Shown here in pieces: positions 15,726 to 25,076 of a DNA stretch of 33,758 bases. Origin of the DNA: Butyrivibrio sp. (GTDB lineage: Bacteria; Bacillota; Clostridia; Lachnospirales; Lachnospiraceae); NCBI GenBank assembly GCA_024694565.1, contig JAILJR010000216.1:1-33758 (forward strand). The letters run 5' to 3'. The first letter of the stretch is position 1; every line of letters begins with the position of its first letter. The notes under the pieces were generated by a model that was not told the DNA's origin, made no database searches, and was given only the letters and a program-made list of their open reading frames with translations. The position numbers and the translations under genes are program-made.

Positions 15726-16598
15726 ATGAAAGTCAGTGAGATTGCAAACGGTTCAGAGGTAAAAATACATGCTGCCATCTCCGGCCACAGTATTGTTCTT
15801 TTGACCGAGGCCATCTTTGGTGTTTCCGCAGGCCTGTTGGTAAAGCCAATGGAATACTTCGGTAAATACATGCAGTTCCTTGAGCCATCGAATATCGAGA
15901 TAAGAAATAAGAGAGACGGCCGCGTGTACAAGTTCATGTCCACCACTATCACTCCCGTAAAGACAAGGTATGGCAACTTCCATCTCATAAGGAGCTCCTC
16001 AAAGCTTGAGCCTGAAAACTCAAGAAAGGCAGAGCGCTTCTATATCGAGAAGCTTGGTCTGTTGTCTGTAAACGGCAACAATATGGATCTTCGTAACTGC
16101 ATCGTTCATGATATTTCCATGAGGGGTATCTCCATGATACTTGACAGGAATACGATAGCCGCACCCGGAGACCAGATAGATGTCATGTTCAGGTATGGCC
16201 CTACACTCCACAACTACGAGGTATCGACCATCGTTGTCAGGAATTTCTCAGTAAAAGAAAAGCCGGCTGTGGGCTGCAGCATCTCCGGGCTTAACGTTGA
16301 TCTCATAGGGCTCATTGCCTCAAGGAAAAAGGAGGCCAAGCTCAACCTCGACGAGATTCCCGAAACCAACCTCAATCCAAGGATCTCTGAAAAGCAGCAG
16401 ATACTTGAAGTAAACGAGGATATTGCCAGAGATCTGATACCTGAGAGACCTGCAATGATAACCATAGCCTCAAACCCGCTGGATCCCAGGATTCTTGAAC
16501 ATGTAGACAGAAGGGCGATTGAAAAACAGAAAAAGGATCATAACCTGTCTAAACAGGCCATGCAGATAAAAAATCTGCTGGATCTCAGAAACATCTGA
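15726..16598 (+). CDS. PilZ-domain cyclic di-GMP receptor (YcgR-like)
   Basis: This is a 290-aa cytosolic protein. Residues 1-90 look like the beta-rich N-terminal domain seen before PilZ in YcgR-type proteins. The PilZ domain carries both c-di-GMP contacts intact: RKAER (Arg100 and Arg104, the RxxxR motif) and DISMRG (129-134, the D/NxSxxG motif). After about residue 205 comes a charged, probably extended or helical tail (RKKEAKLNLDEIPE onward) with a Lys/Gln-rich end. It has a strong AGGGGGAG ribosome site 5 nt before the ATG and ends at a bidirectional terminator. In YcgR proteins the target is the flagellar motor; no flagellar gene is in view here, so the output is unknown. Confidence 0.9.
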   Translation: MKVSEIANGSEVKIHAAISGHSIVLLTEAIFGVSAGLLVKPMEYFGKYMQFLEPSNIEIRNKRDGRVYKFMSTTITPVKTRYGNFHLIRSSSKLEPENSRKAERFYIEKLGLLSVNGNNMDLRNCIVHDISMRGISMILDRNTIAAPGDQIDVMFRYGPTLHNYEVSTIVVRNFSVKEKPAVGCSISGLNVDLIGLIASRKKEAKLNLDEIPETNLNPRISEKQQILEVNEDIARDLIPERPAMITIASNPLDPRILEHVDRRAIEKQKKDHNLSKQAMQIKNLLDLRNI

Positions 16599-16621
16599 AA
16601 ATACACCCGTCAGTAAAAAAC

Positions 16622-16658
16622 AAAACCCAAAACCGGGGCATATCCGGTTTTGGGTTTT
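16622..16658. terminator. Bidirectional intrinsic terminator between the PilZ gene and rho
   Basis: AAAACCCAAAACCGG (16622-16636) and CCGGTTTTGGGTTTT (16644-16658) form a perfect 15-bp stem with a 7-nt loop, T-rich on both strands. It serves the converging PilZ (plus) and rho (minus) genes. Confidence 0.95.
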
Positions 16659-16664
16659 TATTAT

Positions 16665-18188
16665 TCAGAATCTTATCTGCTTTTCCACCATGCGAACAAA
16701 TTCAGCATTGTTGCGTGTCTTCGAGAAGAGGTTGATGCACTGGTCTACCGCATCATCAGCCTTCATGCCATTGAAGCCCTTTCTCAGGCTGTTGATGGCA
16801 GACAGCTCTTCAGCGGTGAGAAGAAGATCTTCCCTTCTGGTGCTGGACTTGGGAATGTTGATGGCAGGGAATATTCTCTTTTCCTGGAGCTTCCTGTCAA
16901 GAACCATCTCCATATTTCCTGTTCCCTTGAATTCCTCATAGATGACGTCATCCATCTTGGAGCCTGTCTCTATCAGAGCTGTCGCAAGTATTGTCAGACT
17001 TCCGCCCTCACGCATGTTTCTTGCTGCGCCGAAAAATCTCTTTGGCATGTGAAGAGCTGCGGGATCAAGACCACCTGAAAGTGTTCTGCCTGACGGCGGT
17101 ACAACAATGTTGTATGCCCTGGTAAGCCTTGTGATGGAGTCAAGAAGGATTACTACGTCCTTGCCGTGCTCAACAAGTCTCTTGGCACGCTCCATAACCA
17201 TCTCTGCCACCCTCTTGTGATGCTCCGGGAGCTCATCAAAGGTTGAGTAGATGACCTCAGCATTTGGTCCCTCAATGGATTCCTTGATATCTGTAACCTC
17301 CTCAGGTCTCTCATCGATCAGAAGGATAATGAGATGAATATCTGAGCTGTTCTTTAATACTGACTTGGCAACTTCCTTCAGGAGCGTAGTCTTACCTGCC
17401 TTTGGAGGTGATACGATCATTCCTTTCTGCCCCTTACCGATAGGGCTTATTACGTCCATGATCCTCATTGCTACAGAGCATCCCGGCTGCTCAAGCTTTA
17501 TCCTGGAATTTGGAAAAATAGGTGTCATCTTCTCAAAATCCCATCTGCCCATGGCTATCTCAGGCTTATATCCGTTCACGGAGGAAAGCACCGAAAGAGC
17601 TGCAAACTTATCAGTTTCCTTCTTGGCTCTGCATATTCCCTTCAAAATATCACCGGTCTTAAGATTAAATCTTCTTATGAGGCTCGGTGCCACATAGACG
17701 TCATTTTCACCAGGAAGATAGTTCTCACATCTGATAAAGCCGTAACCATCCTGCATTACCTCAAGTATTCCGTCAGCAGCATCACCATCGGCCGCTTCAA
17801 TCTCCTGATCGGCTATGGACATTGCTGCTTCCTTCTTATCAGCGGTAGCGGATTTTTTGTCTGAATCCTGTGCCTTTGACCTGTCATCTTCAGAAGCCGG
17901 CTCCTGAGCGCTCTTCTTTTCTGCATTGCCGTTTGTAACTACAATCTTCTTTTTCCTTACAGTGCTCCTGGCATCCTTTTCTGTCTTCTCGACCTTGGCT
18001 GTCTGTTTCTTTTCAGGCTCTGCGGCAGTTTCTTCCTCTTCCGTATCCTCAGCTCTCTCCTTTTCATCGAGATCGCACATAAGATCAATTATCTCTGATT
18101 TCTTGAGCCCTGAAGCTCCCTTAATTCCCCTCTTCTTCGCAATATCGCGAAGATCACTCAGCTTAAGTGTTTCGTATTTTTCTCTCAA
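16665..18188 (-). CDS. rho: Transcription termination factor Rho
   Basis: This 507-aa hexameric RNA helicase ends transcription on untranslated RNA. Residues 1-40 are the Rho N-terminal helical domain ([17 protein letters not shown]). Residues ~45-135 are a Lys/Glu/Ala/Ser-rich disordered insertion. Residues ~138-200 form the cold-shock-like primary RNA site ([26 protein letters not shown]). The ATPase core follows, with P-loop SPPKAGKTT (260-268), DERPEEVTD, Walker B VVILLDS and the secondary-site segment [13 protein letters not shown]. Long N-terminal insertions are known in clostridial and actinobacterial Rho. The start is a TTG at 18188 with GGAG 6 nt upstream. A leader of ~150 nt lies before it; Rho genes are often self-attenuated. 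Confidence 0.97.
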   Translation of the reverse strand: MREKYETLKLSDLRDIAKKRGIKGASGLKKSEIIDLMCDLDEKERAEDTEEEETAAEPEKKQTAKVEKTEKDARSTVRKKKIVVTNGNAEKKSAQEPASEDDRSKAQDSDKKSATADKKEAAMSIADQEIEAADGDAADGILEVMQDGYGFIRCENYLPGENDVYVAPSLIRRFNLKTGDILKGICRAKKETDKFAALSVLSSVNGYKPEIAMGRWDFEKMTPIFPNSRIKLEQPGCSVAMRIMDVISPIGKGQKGMIVSPPKAGKTTLLKEVAKSVLKNSSDIHLIILLIDERPEEVTDIKESIEGPNAEVIYSTFDELPEHHKRVAEMVMERAKRLVEHGKDVVILLDSITRLTRAYNIVVPPSGRTLSGGLDPAALHMPKRFFGAARNMREGGSLTILATALIETGSKMDDVIYEEFKGTGNMEMVLDRKLQEKRIFPAINIPKSSTRREDLLLTAEELSAINSLRKGFNGMKADDAVDQCINLFSKTRNNAEFVRMVEKQIRF

Positions 18189-18339
18189 ATGTTACTCCAT
18201 TTCTGCGCTTTTAACGCGCTATTATAAATATTTCAAAATGTTCTGTATCCTTATAACTATCTGTTATCATAATTGGGAGTTATAAACGACTGCATATCAA
18301 ATGCGCTGTTTAAAGAACAATTAAATGATTTCTTCAGAT

Positions 18340-18368
18340 AAGTTACACCATTTTCAAGAAAAAATCAA
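18340..18368 (-). promoter_or_regulatory. Possible rho promoter
   Basis: On the minus strand TTGATT (18368-18363) and TAACTT (18345-18340) are 17 bp apart. The start would lie near 18333, giving a long AT-rich leader to the TTG at 18188. No terminator or conserved riboswitch fold was recognised in that leader. Confidence 0.4.
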
Positions 18369-18380
18369 CCTCTTTTTTTA

Positions 18381-18413
18381 AAAAAGCAGTGACCTAAAAG
18401 ACCACTGCTTTTT
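18381..18413. terminator. Intrinsic terminator after hflC
   Basis: AAAAAGCAGTG (18381-18391) and CACTGCTTTTT (18403-18413) form an 11-bp stem with an 11-nt loop. On the minus strand T-rich sequence follows directly. It starts 3 bp after the hflC stop codon. Confidence 0.93.
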
Positions 18414-18415
18414 GC

Positions 18416-19303
18416 TTAATTGAAATCGCCTATCAGTATTCTGGCAAGCTCTGAGTTTTTGTCCAGGACGATGGTTTTGTCTCCTACCAGGGAGGCTTTA
18501 AGGGCATCGAGACCTCTTATATAGTTATAGAAATCAGCCTTTTCCTCTGTATCATAGGCCTGTGAAAGAGTTGCCATGTAAGCTGACTCTCCCTCTGCCT
18601 CAAGGACTGCTGCCTTTTTCTGGGCCTGCGCCTTTAAGATGGCTACCTGCTTGTCCGTACCGTTGTGGATCTTTTGGGCTTCCGCATCTCCCTCGGCTTT
18701 GTAAGAGGCTGCTATGTTGTTTCGCTCTGAGATCATTCTCTCATATACAGCCTGCTTGTTGTCGTCAGGAAGGTCAAGAGCCTTTATCTGAGCCTGGACT
18801 ATTGTAATCCCATACCCCGACATATCAGAATCCGACTCTCTGGTAATAAGGCTTGTCAGGTGCTCTCCCCTTGCCTCAATAACTTCATCCTGAGTCATTG
18901 ATGAGATCGCATTCTTGGTGGCATTGTATACAGATGCCTCAATTCTCTCTTCAGCCCTTGCACTAAGCGCATTTAAGGTCTGAACATACTTAAGAGGGTC
19001 CGATACCTTCCACAGAACGTAGGTGTCGGTGATCATGGACTTCTTGTCCTTGGTGATTACATCTGACTGTGGTATATCAAAGATGATCGTCTTGGCACTG
19101 ATGGACTGGGTGTCGTCAATAAGTGGCATCTTAAAGTGCATTCCGGGCTCTGTTGCTATGTTTATTATCTTACCAAAACGTCTTACCGTGACATATTCAT
19201 TCAGATGAACCACATATAACCCTGAGCCGAGTACTCCGATCAAAACAATCGCAAGAACTAATATGATGATACTCTTTATGTTTACTTTTTTCTTTTCTTC
19301 CAT
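18416..19303 (-). CDS. hflC: SPFH-domain protease modulator HflC
   Basis: This is a 295-aa stomatin/prohibitin-type protein. A short cytosolic N-terminus (EEKKKVNIKS) precedes one transmembrane segment (IIILVLAIVLIGVLGSGLYVV), then an SPFH domain (VRRFGKIINIATEPGMHFKMP) and a long helical region (SERNNIAASYKAEGDAEAQK). With HflK it forms a membrane cage around the FtsH protease and tunes its access to membrane substrates. The ATG at 19303 has GGAGGT 5 nt upstream, and the gap from hflK is 15 bp. Length is slightly shorter than E. coli HflC (334 aa). It is last in the hflK-hflC unit and followed by a clear terminator. Confidence 0.9.
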   Translation of the reverse strand: MEEKKKVNIKSIIILVLAIVLIGVLGSGLYVVHLNEYVTVRRFGKIINIATEPGMHFKMPLIDDTQSISAKTIIFDIPQSDVITKDKKSMITDTYVLWKVSDPLKYVQTLNALSARAEERIEASVYNATKNAISSMTQDEVIEARGEHLTSLITRESDSDMSGYGITIVQAQIKALDLPDDNKQAVYERMISERNNIAASYKAEGDAEAQKIHNGTDKQVAILKAQAQKKAAVLEAEGESAYMATLSQAYDTEEKADFYNYIRGLDALKASLVGDKTIVLDKNSELARILIGDFN

Positions 19304-19318
19304 ATCGCACCTCCGGAA

Positions 19319-20239
19319 TCAGTTAAATTCGCCTAATGGTAAAAGCTGCTGTGTATTGCCATCCGTAATTATGACCTTGAGTTCGGGAAGTACATCCTCC
19401 ATAGTCTCATAGAAAAGTCGCTTTTTAGTGATATATGGCTGAAGCCTGTACTGCTCATACATCTCGTTAAAACGGGCCACCTGTCCCTCAGCCTCTGCTA
19501 TTCTCGCTTCCTTGGCGGCCTCGGCATCCTGAACTATCTTGTCGGCTGTTGCCTCAGCCTTTGGCAGCTCCTCACTCTGATATTTTTTGGCATTATTGAC
19601 AGCTGTTTCTTTTCCCTGCTTGGCTGTCTCAACTGACTTAAAGGCCTGAACAATCTCCTGTGTCGGTGGCTCTGCATCCTGAACTGAGATATTGACTACT
19701 GAAAGCCCTATGTTCTTGTCTGTGAGCTCCTTCTGCAAAGTCTCTTTGACTTCGGCCTGTATCTGTCCCTTGGCTGTTGTGATAACATCATCAACCGGAT
19801 AGTTGACAACTGTGTTCCTGATGCAGGCAAGAGCCATATTCTTCATGATAACATCAGGCTGGGTTGAGTTGTAATATGCAGCCACAGGATCACTCACCTT
19901 GTACTCGAGATAAAAGTCAATGTCAACGAAATTGAAATCAGAAGTTATCATAACTCCCTCATCGTCAACTGTAATATTCTGACCATCCTTAATGGTATAA
20001 CCGATTCCTATGCCGTGGGTGGTCATGTCAATAAGATGCACACTCTGAACAAATGGTATCTTAAAATACAGACCTGCCGTGTCCACCCGCACTACCTTTC
20101 CGAACATGGTCAGAATTGCCTGCTCCTGCTCTTTTACAGAGTAATAGCCATTGTTTATAAACAGAAGCGCCAGCACAATTATTATGCCAACAATGACCAT
20201 TTTGATACTGATAAACGATTTTGGTTTGTTTTTTAACAT
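19319..20239 (-). CDS. hflK: SPFH-domain protease modulator HflK
   Basis: This 306-aa partner of HflC has one N-terminal transmembrane segment (MVIVGIIIVLALLFINNGYY). The SPFH start is VKEQEQAILTMFGKVV, a typical HflK motif, followed by PDVIMKNMALACIRNTV and a charged coiled-coil region (VNNAKKYQSEELPKAEATAD). E. coli HflK is longer (419 aa) because of a Gly-rich N-terminal tail that is missing here, as in many Firmicutes. The ATG at 20239 has AAGGAGG 7-10 nt upstream. It is co-transcribed with hflC. HflK versus HflC assignment rests on the EQEQ motif and gene order. Confidence 0.88.
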   Translation of the reverse strand: MLKNKPKSFISIKMVIVGIIIVLALLFINNGYYSVKEQEQAILTMFGKVVRVDTAGLYFKIPFVQSVHLIDMTTHGIGIGYTIKDGQNITVDDEGVMITSDFNFVDIDFYLEYKVSDPVAAYYNSTQPDVIMKNMALACIRNTVVNYPVDDVITTAKGQIQAEVKETLQKELTDKNIGLSVVNISVQDAEPPTQEIVQAFKSVETAKQGKETAVNNAKKYQSEELPKAEATADKIVQDAEAAKEARIAEAEGQVARFNEMYEQYRLQPYITKKRLFYETMEDVLPELKVIITDGNTQQLLPLGEFN

Positions 20240-20263
20240 ACTTTCTCCTCCTTAAAATAATAA

Positions 20264-20296
20264 ATGCCGGCACACTTAACATACGTATGCCGGCAT
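20264..20296 (-). terminator. Hairpin after the CPBP protease gene
   Basis: ATGCCGGCA (20264-20272) and TGCCGGCAT (20288-20296) form a perfect 9-bp stem with a 15-nt loop. On the minus strand the sequence TTATTATTTT follows, a moderate terminator between the CPBP gene and hflK. Confidence 0.65.
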
Positions 20297-20335
20297 CAAT
20301 ATCATCTTGCTCATCAGTACATCCATCTGCAGGGA

Positions 20336-20968
20336 TCACCTGTTGAATATCCTTGCAATTGTGTAAAGAACTGAGTAAATATTGTCATAAAACTCAAAAA
20401 GCACATGCGCCATCAGAGAAATATAGATATTCTTAGTGGCCAGATATGCTATAGTCACAGGAAGTGCCATAAGCATCCACTCTGCTATCCCCAAAGCCCC
20501 GTGAGCTCTTGAAAGAGCACATAAAAGAAGGCTCAAAACTACTGATATGATGACTTTTTTCCTGCTCCCAAACTTTATGATTGCCTTTCTGAAGAACAGT
20601 TCCTCTGCTACCGGCTTAAGCACAATCATCATTAGTGCATACATAAGCGTCGGCAAAAGTTCATTGTGATAAATTATCTGAACTGTACCATCCCGCGTCC
20701 CCATAAAAAACTGCGGCAGGATCATCACCTTGATATAATTCGCAACGTACAGTCCGATAAAGGTCAGCACCACAGGTATCCAGAAGATGACTACTCTCTT
20801 AAGGTTCTTGTATAATTTTCTGAACGAAAACTGCTTGTAAAAAAAGTAAAAGTAATAAAGAAGTCCGAGGTAAAACACAAAAAAGAGATACAGTGTCTGC
20901 CTGGGCAAAAATATTGTTGCCAAAATAAAAAGCAGTTCCCACAACAAAGGTATATATAAAGGATTCAA
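20336..20968 (-). CDS. CPBP family intramembrane metalloprotease (Abi/CAAX-like)
   Basis: This 210-aa protein has about six hydrophobic segments and the CPBP signature: VAEELFFRKAI (EExxxR), then HGALG and HVLFEFYDN with the metal-binding histidines. It probably cleaves peptides within the membrane. In lactic acid bacteria such proteins act in bacteriocin immunity or export; elsewhere roles are unknown. The start is a TTG at 20968, seven nt after AGAGGAG. The downstream hflK has its own ribosome site after a hairpin, so co-transcription is possible but not clear. Confidence 0.85.
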   Translation of the reverse strand: MNPLYIPLLWELLFILATIFLPRQTLYLFFVFYLGLLYYFYFFYKQFSFRKLYKNLKRVVIFWIPVVLTFIGLYVANYIKVMILPQFFMGTRDGTVQIIYHNELLPTLMYALMMIVLKPVAEELFFRKAIIKFGSRKKVIISVVLSLLLCALSRAHGALGIAEWMLMALPVTIAYLATKNIYISLMAHVLFEFYDNIYSVLYTIARIFNR

Positions 20969-21052
20969 AGCCGTCTCCTCTTTCTCATGCGATTAAACTC
21001 CACTTATTATATATTCGCAGCGAAAGCAGGTCAATCTTTATTTAAAGCTTTT

Positions 21053-22948
21053 TCAATCGTTTAAGTACTTATCTGCAAATTCATTCATCGTAATCGGCCT
21101 GGAGTAACAATATCCCTGTAGGTAATCGCAGCCGATGTGCTTCATGGCATTGGCCATCTTCTCATCCTCAATCCCCTCTGCCGTCACCTCAAACCCCATC
21201 TGCTTAAAGGCCTTTATCATCGTAGGCAGTATCTCATCCGGTTCCTTGTAATAATCCCAGACCACGCTCATGTCAATCTTGACATTGGCAAAAGGGCACT
21301 TCTTTAATCTGTTAAGATTCGAATACCCTGTTCCATAGTCGTCAAGAGCAAACTTGAAGCCTTTGTCTGTCATTCTTGTCATCTGCTTTTGCAGAAAGGT
21401 ATCATCTATCATGGAAGCCTCAGTTATCTCAAGGTGAACCATCCCGGGGTCTACCCCGTACTTCTCAATAATCTCAGAAAATCTGTCTGCAAGGTCAGAC
21501 CTCAGAAACTGTATCGGCGACAGATTGACGTTTATCCACTCAAGGCCTTTTCCCGGCAGAGAATGCTCCTTAATGAAGCTGCAGGTCTTTTCAAACACCT
21601 GCTCTCCAAGCTCGTTTATACGTCCGTTTCTCTCTGCAATATCGATAAACGCGCCCGGAGGAACAATACTTCCGCCGCTGTCACATAGTCTCGAAAGCGC
21701 CTCTGCCCCGACGACCCTGCCGGTTCTGGTACTTACAAGCGGCTGAAGGAATACCTGTACCTCATTATTCTCAATGCCGTGATCGATGAGCCTCTTGATC
21801 TCGGTTTCCTTGATAGTTCTCTCAAAGGATTTTTTATCAATATACACGGTTTCATGATTACTCTCAGAATCAGCTTCATCCATACCATTTATCAACACCG
21901 TGAAAACTGTATCGGCAGAAACTACTGCCTCTCCGATATTCATGATGACATAACCGGCAGACAGGTAGAGGTCGGCACTCTCAGACTTCCAGGTACTTCT
22001 GAAGCGCTCCTTCAGTTTATCAACAACCCTGTCCGGGTCATAATCCACAGGGCATATCACCATGAACCTGCCTCTTCTGTGATAGAAAATATTGCAGTCA
22101 GGGAACGAAGTGGCAATAAATCTGGTAATCATAGTGAGCCCCTCGTCCATCTGCTTGCCGCCGTAAACATCCCGAAGCTCGTTATAGTTGTGGATAACAA
22201 TGCCAATCACGGAGCCCTGGAATTTACCGTTATTCTCTTCTATGAAATCACTGAAGGCCGAGCTGTTGAATATATTTCCCCTTCGCTCAAGATAGAATTC
22301 GGGGTTCTCAAATATGAGATACACAACCAGAATTGCCATGATGCAGAATGTATCCATAAGCAGTATCTTTGGAAACATATACCTTATCAGGATTCCTGCC
22401 ATGAGTATCATGATGTAAAGAAGAAGTCCATATCTCTCACGCTTTCTGCGGAGCTTTCCACCATACAGTACCCAGCATATCAGGCTTACGGTTAGGTAAA
22501 ACCAGTAAATTATGTAAAGCAGATTGTACCAGGGGCCTGAGTGATAACCCTTTTCATCAATTGAATAAATAAATCCGAACTTCAGACTCAATATGCTCAT
22601 CAGGATTCCGAACAGCATCGGCAGGTAGACTACCTGATAATACCTGCTCTTTCGGTATTTAAAGACACGCAGGACACTGGTTGCGTAAAACATAAGGGAA
22701 CCGGCCCGCATGAAGAAGGCTACGAAGTATACACAATTAAGAAGATTTACAACAAAAAGTGGCAGTGAGGTGTAATTAATATCTGCCCAGGTCGACAGAA
22801 TATCCGCAATAATTACACAGCTCTCTACCACAAGAATGTACAGGAATGCCCTGTTCATGCTTATTCGAAGCCTTGGGAGTGAAAAATAGACCAAAAGCAA
22901 CAGCCCCAGTATCAACAGACTGGGGATTGCAAAACTAAAATTCCACAT
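21053..22948 (-). CDS. Membrane GGDEF-EAL protein, probable c-di-GMP phosphodiesterase
   Basis: This is a 631-aa protein. About seven to eight hydrophobic segments fill residues 1-215. A GGDEF-like domain follows with the active loop degraded to RRGRF (291-295), so cyclase activity is unlikely. The EAL domain is intact: AEALSRL with Glu416, NVNLSP with Asn473, LEITEAS with Glu507, DDYGTG with Asp536-Asp537, KID with Lys557, AEGIE with Glu591 and QGY with Gln611. It should hydrolyse c-di-GMP to pGpG. The start at 22948 follows a GAGGTG ribosome site; a GTG at 22972 has none. It is a single-gene unit behind a probable promoter. The degenerate GGDEF may sense GTP, as known for some such proteins. 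Confidence 0.93.
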   Translation of the reverse strand: MWNFSFAIPSLLILGLLLLVYFSLPRLRISMNRAFLYILVVESCVIIADILSTWADINYTSLPLFVVNLLNCVYFVAFFMRAGSLMFYATSVLRVFKYRKSRYYQVVYLPMLFGILMSILSLKFGFIYSIDEKGYHSGPWYNLLYIIYWFYLTVSLICWVLYGGKLRRKRERYGLLLYIMILMAGILIRYMFPKILLMDTFCIMAILVVYLIFENPEFYLERRGNIFNSSAFSDFIEENNGKFQGSVIGIVIHNYNELRDVYGGKQMDEGLTMITRFIATSFPDCNIFYHRRGRFMVICPVDYDPDRVVDKLKERFRSTWKSESADLYLSAGYVIMNIGEAVVSADTVFTVLINGMDEADSESNHETVYIDKKSFERTIKETEIKRLIDHGIENNEVQVFLQPLVSTRTGRVVGAEALSRLCDSGGSIVPPGAFIDIAERNGRINELGEQVFEKTCSFIKEHSLPGKGLEWINVNLSPIQFLRSDLADRFSEIIEKYGVDPGMVHLEITEASMIDDTFLQKQMTRMTDKGFKFALDDYGTGYSNLNRLKKCPFANVKIDMSVVWDYYKEPDEILPTMIKAFKQMGFEVTAEGIEDEKMANAMKHIGCDYLQGYCYSRPITMNEFADKYLND

Positions 22949-22985
22949 AAACACCTCACCCTTTTTTCGCACTTTACTTAATTAA

Positions 22986-23014
22986 ATTGTACATAAAGAA
23001 GTGCAAGGGGGCAA
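22986..23014 (-). promoter_or_regulatory. Probable promoter of the EAL phosphodiesterase gene
   Basis: On the minus strand TTGCCC (23014-23009) and TACAAT (22991-22986) are 17 bp apart, about 40 bp before the ATG at 22948. Confidence 0.5.
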
Positions 23015-23051
23015 TCGAATTTGTATAAATGTTTTATAAATTTGTTACAAT

Positions 23052-25043
23052 TCAGGAATTTAATTTCTCCCATCTGTCATACAGCTCTGACAGTTTTGCT
23101 GCAATATCGTTCTGTTCATCGGTCAGTTTGCGCAGTCTGGAGAGGTCGCGGCCAACCTCGGGATCTGAGAGTGCAGCTGTTATTTCTTCGTCTCTCTTTT
23201 CAAGCACCGCAATCTCATCCTCGCATTTTTTAATGGCTACCTCAAGCTTTCTTTTTTCAGCCTGGGCCTGTTTCTGAGCTTTCCAGTCCTGTGAGCCTCC
23301 GGATTTTTTATCGTCTGAAACAGCTTCATCTGCGGAATCCGGGCTCATGCCTGCATACTTGTAGCTGCCATCTGACATGATTCCGGCCTGTGCATTTGAA
23401 CCCGGGACTGAACCGCTGCCAAAGAGTCTGGACATCCTCTCATCCACGTGCTCTATATAATAATCGTAGTTGCCAATGTAGTTTATCAGACTGCCATGGT
23501 TGAGATCCAGGATCCTTGTTGCCGTTTTGTTTATGAAGTATCTGTCGTGGCTAACATAGAGGACAGTCCCTTCATATCCGGAAATGGCTGCTTCCAGAAT
23601 TTCCTTGCTGGTGATGTCCAGATGGTTGGTCGGCTCATCAAGGATCAGGAAATTTGCGTCAGAGAGCATAAGCTTTGCAAGGCTTACTCTTCCCTTCTCT
23701 CCTCCCGACAGATCACCTATTCTCTTAAAGACATCATCTCCCGTAAAAAGAAATGCTGCCAGGGTATTTCTTATCTCTGTGTTGTTGAGGGTAGGATATG
23801 CGTCGGATATCTCCTGGAACAGCGTCTTCTCATCATGCAGAACATGGTGCTCCTGGTCGTAGTATCCAACCTGAACCTTAGTCCCGAAGGTTATTCTGCC
23901 CTCATCCATATCCTCTGCCCTGTTCAGGATCTTCAGAATTGTGGTCTTGCCTGTGCCGTTGTCTCCAATTATCGCAACATGCTCTCCCTTTTTTATCTCG
24001 AAATCAAGACCTGAAAAGAGCTTCTCGTTGCCAAAACTCTTTGAAAGTCCCTCTACAGTAAGGACATCTGTACCGCTCTCACAGCTGGGCTTTAAGGTGA
24101 TCCTCATACTGTCATTTACATCTGCGGGCTTGTCAAGCACCTCGATCTTGTCCAGCATCTTTTCCCTGCTCTCGGCCCTCTTTATTGATTTCTCCCTGTT
24201 GAAGGACTTGAGCTTTGCTATAACCTCTTCCTGGTGCTTAATCTCTGCCTGCTGCCTGACGTAGGCATTCCACTCTATAGCTCGCTTCTGCTCCTTCTTG
24301 ACAGCATAATCACTGTAATTGCCTGCAAAGGAGGACACCCTGCAGTTCTCTACCTCAATTACCTTGTCTGCAATCTTATCGAGAAAATATCTGTCGTGGG
24401 AGACAATGAGCACAGCTCCCCTGTATCCGCGCAGATAGTTTTCAAGCCAGCGTATTGAATTCATGTCGAGGTGGTTGGTGGGCTCGTCCAGTATGATCAG
24501 ATCGGGATTCTGCAGCAGAAGCTTTCCAAGAGCTACTCTTGTCTTCTGCCCGCCCGAGAGATTTTTTATGCTCTTTGACAGCTCCTCATCAAGAAAGCCA
24601 AGCCCCCTGGCAACGCCAAGTATCTCACTCTTCCAGGAAAAGCCTTCCCTCCTCTTGAACTCCTCGTTCATCAGAGTGTATCTGTCGAGAAGCTTTGTCA
24701 GCTCATCCCCCTGAAGATGCTTCATGTCCTCCTCGGCACTTCTTATATTCTCCTCAAGCTCTATGACATCGCTCTTTACCTTGCGAAGCTCTTCATAAAT
24801 TGAGTTTTCCGTGTCGATGTTCTGATTCTGGGCAAGATAGCCAAAGGTGATATCCCTGGCAAAGGTCACCTCACCATCATCCGGTGTCAGTTCTCCGATT
24901 ATGAGCCTTATCAGGGTCGTCTTCCCCGCGCCGTTTATGCCAACTATGGCAGCCTTCTCATTCTTTTCCATATGAAAAGAGGCATCCCGTAGGATGTCCT
25001 TTCCATCAAAACTCTTATTTAAACCATGTACTGAAAGTATCAT
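23052..25043 (-). CDS. ABC-F family ATPase (Uup/YdiF-like)
   Basis: This is a 663-aa soluble protein with two ABC domains and no membrane part. Domain 1 has GINGAGKTTL, LSGGQKTRVALGK and LIILDEPTNHLD. Domain 2 has GDNGTGKTTIL, LSGGEKGRVSLAK and FLILDEPTNHLD. Both H-switch SHDRYF motifs are present. Between them is a charged P-site linker (QAEIKHQEEVIAKLKSFNRE). After a Ser/Gly/Asp-rich spacer comes a C-terminal coiled coil (EVAIKKCEDEIAVLEKRDEE). ABC-F proteins of this kind act on the ribosome; the coiled-coil tail is typical of Uup/YdiF rather than of antibiotic-resistance factors. It is 33 bp after purC and probably co-transcribed. Confidence 0.92.
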   Translation of the reverse strand: MILSVHGLNKSFDGKDILRDASFHMEKNEKAAIVGINGAGKTTLIRLIIGELTPDDGEVTFARDITFGYLAQNQNIDTENSIYEELRKVKSDVIELEENIRSAEEDMKHLQGDELTKLLDRYTLMNEEFKRREGFSWKSEILGVARGLGFLDEELSKSIKNLSGGQKTRVALGKLLLQNPDLIILDEPTNHLDMNSIRWLENYLRGYRGAVLIVSHDRYFLDKIADKVIEVENCRVSSFAGNYSDYAVKKEQKRAIEWNAYVRQQAEIKHQEEVIAKLKSFNREKSIKRAESREKMLDKIEVLDKPADVNDSMRITLKPSCESGTDVLTVEGLSKSFGNEKLFSGLDFEIKKGEHVAIIGDNGTGKTTILKILNRAEDMDEGRITFGTKVQVGYYDQEHHVLHDEKTLFQEISDAYPTLNNTEIRNTLAAFLFTGDDVFKRIGDLSGGEKGRVSLAKLMLSDANFLILDEPTNHLDITSKEILEAAISGYEGTVLYVSHDRYFINKTATRILDLNHGSLINYIGNYDYYIEHVDERMSRLFGSGSVPGSNAQAGIMSDGSYKYAGMSPDSADEAVSDDKKSGGSQDWKAQKQAQAEKRKLEVAIKKCEDEIAVLEKRDEEITAALSDPEVGRDLSRLRKLTDEQNDIAAKLSELYDRWEKLNS

Positions 25044-25076
25044 TGCTCAAACTCTCTTAATCCTTAAAGATGATTT

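Noticed and set aside
15726..16598. Possible flagellar role of the PilZ protein
   Set aside because: No flagellar genes are in the window; the role cannot be supported from sequence.
20336..20968. CPBP protease as part of a bacteriocin immunity system
   Set aside because: No precursor peptide, export ABC transporter or maturation gene is nearby.
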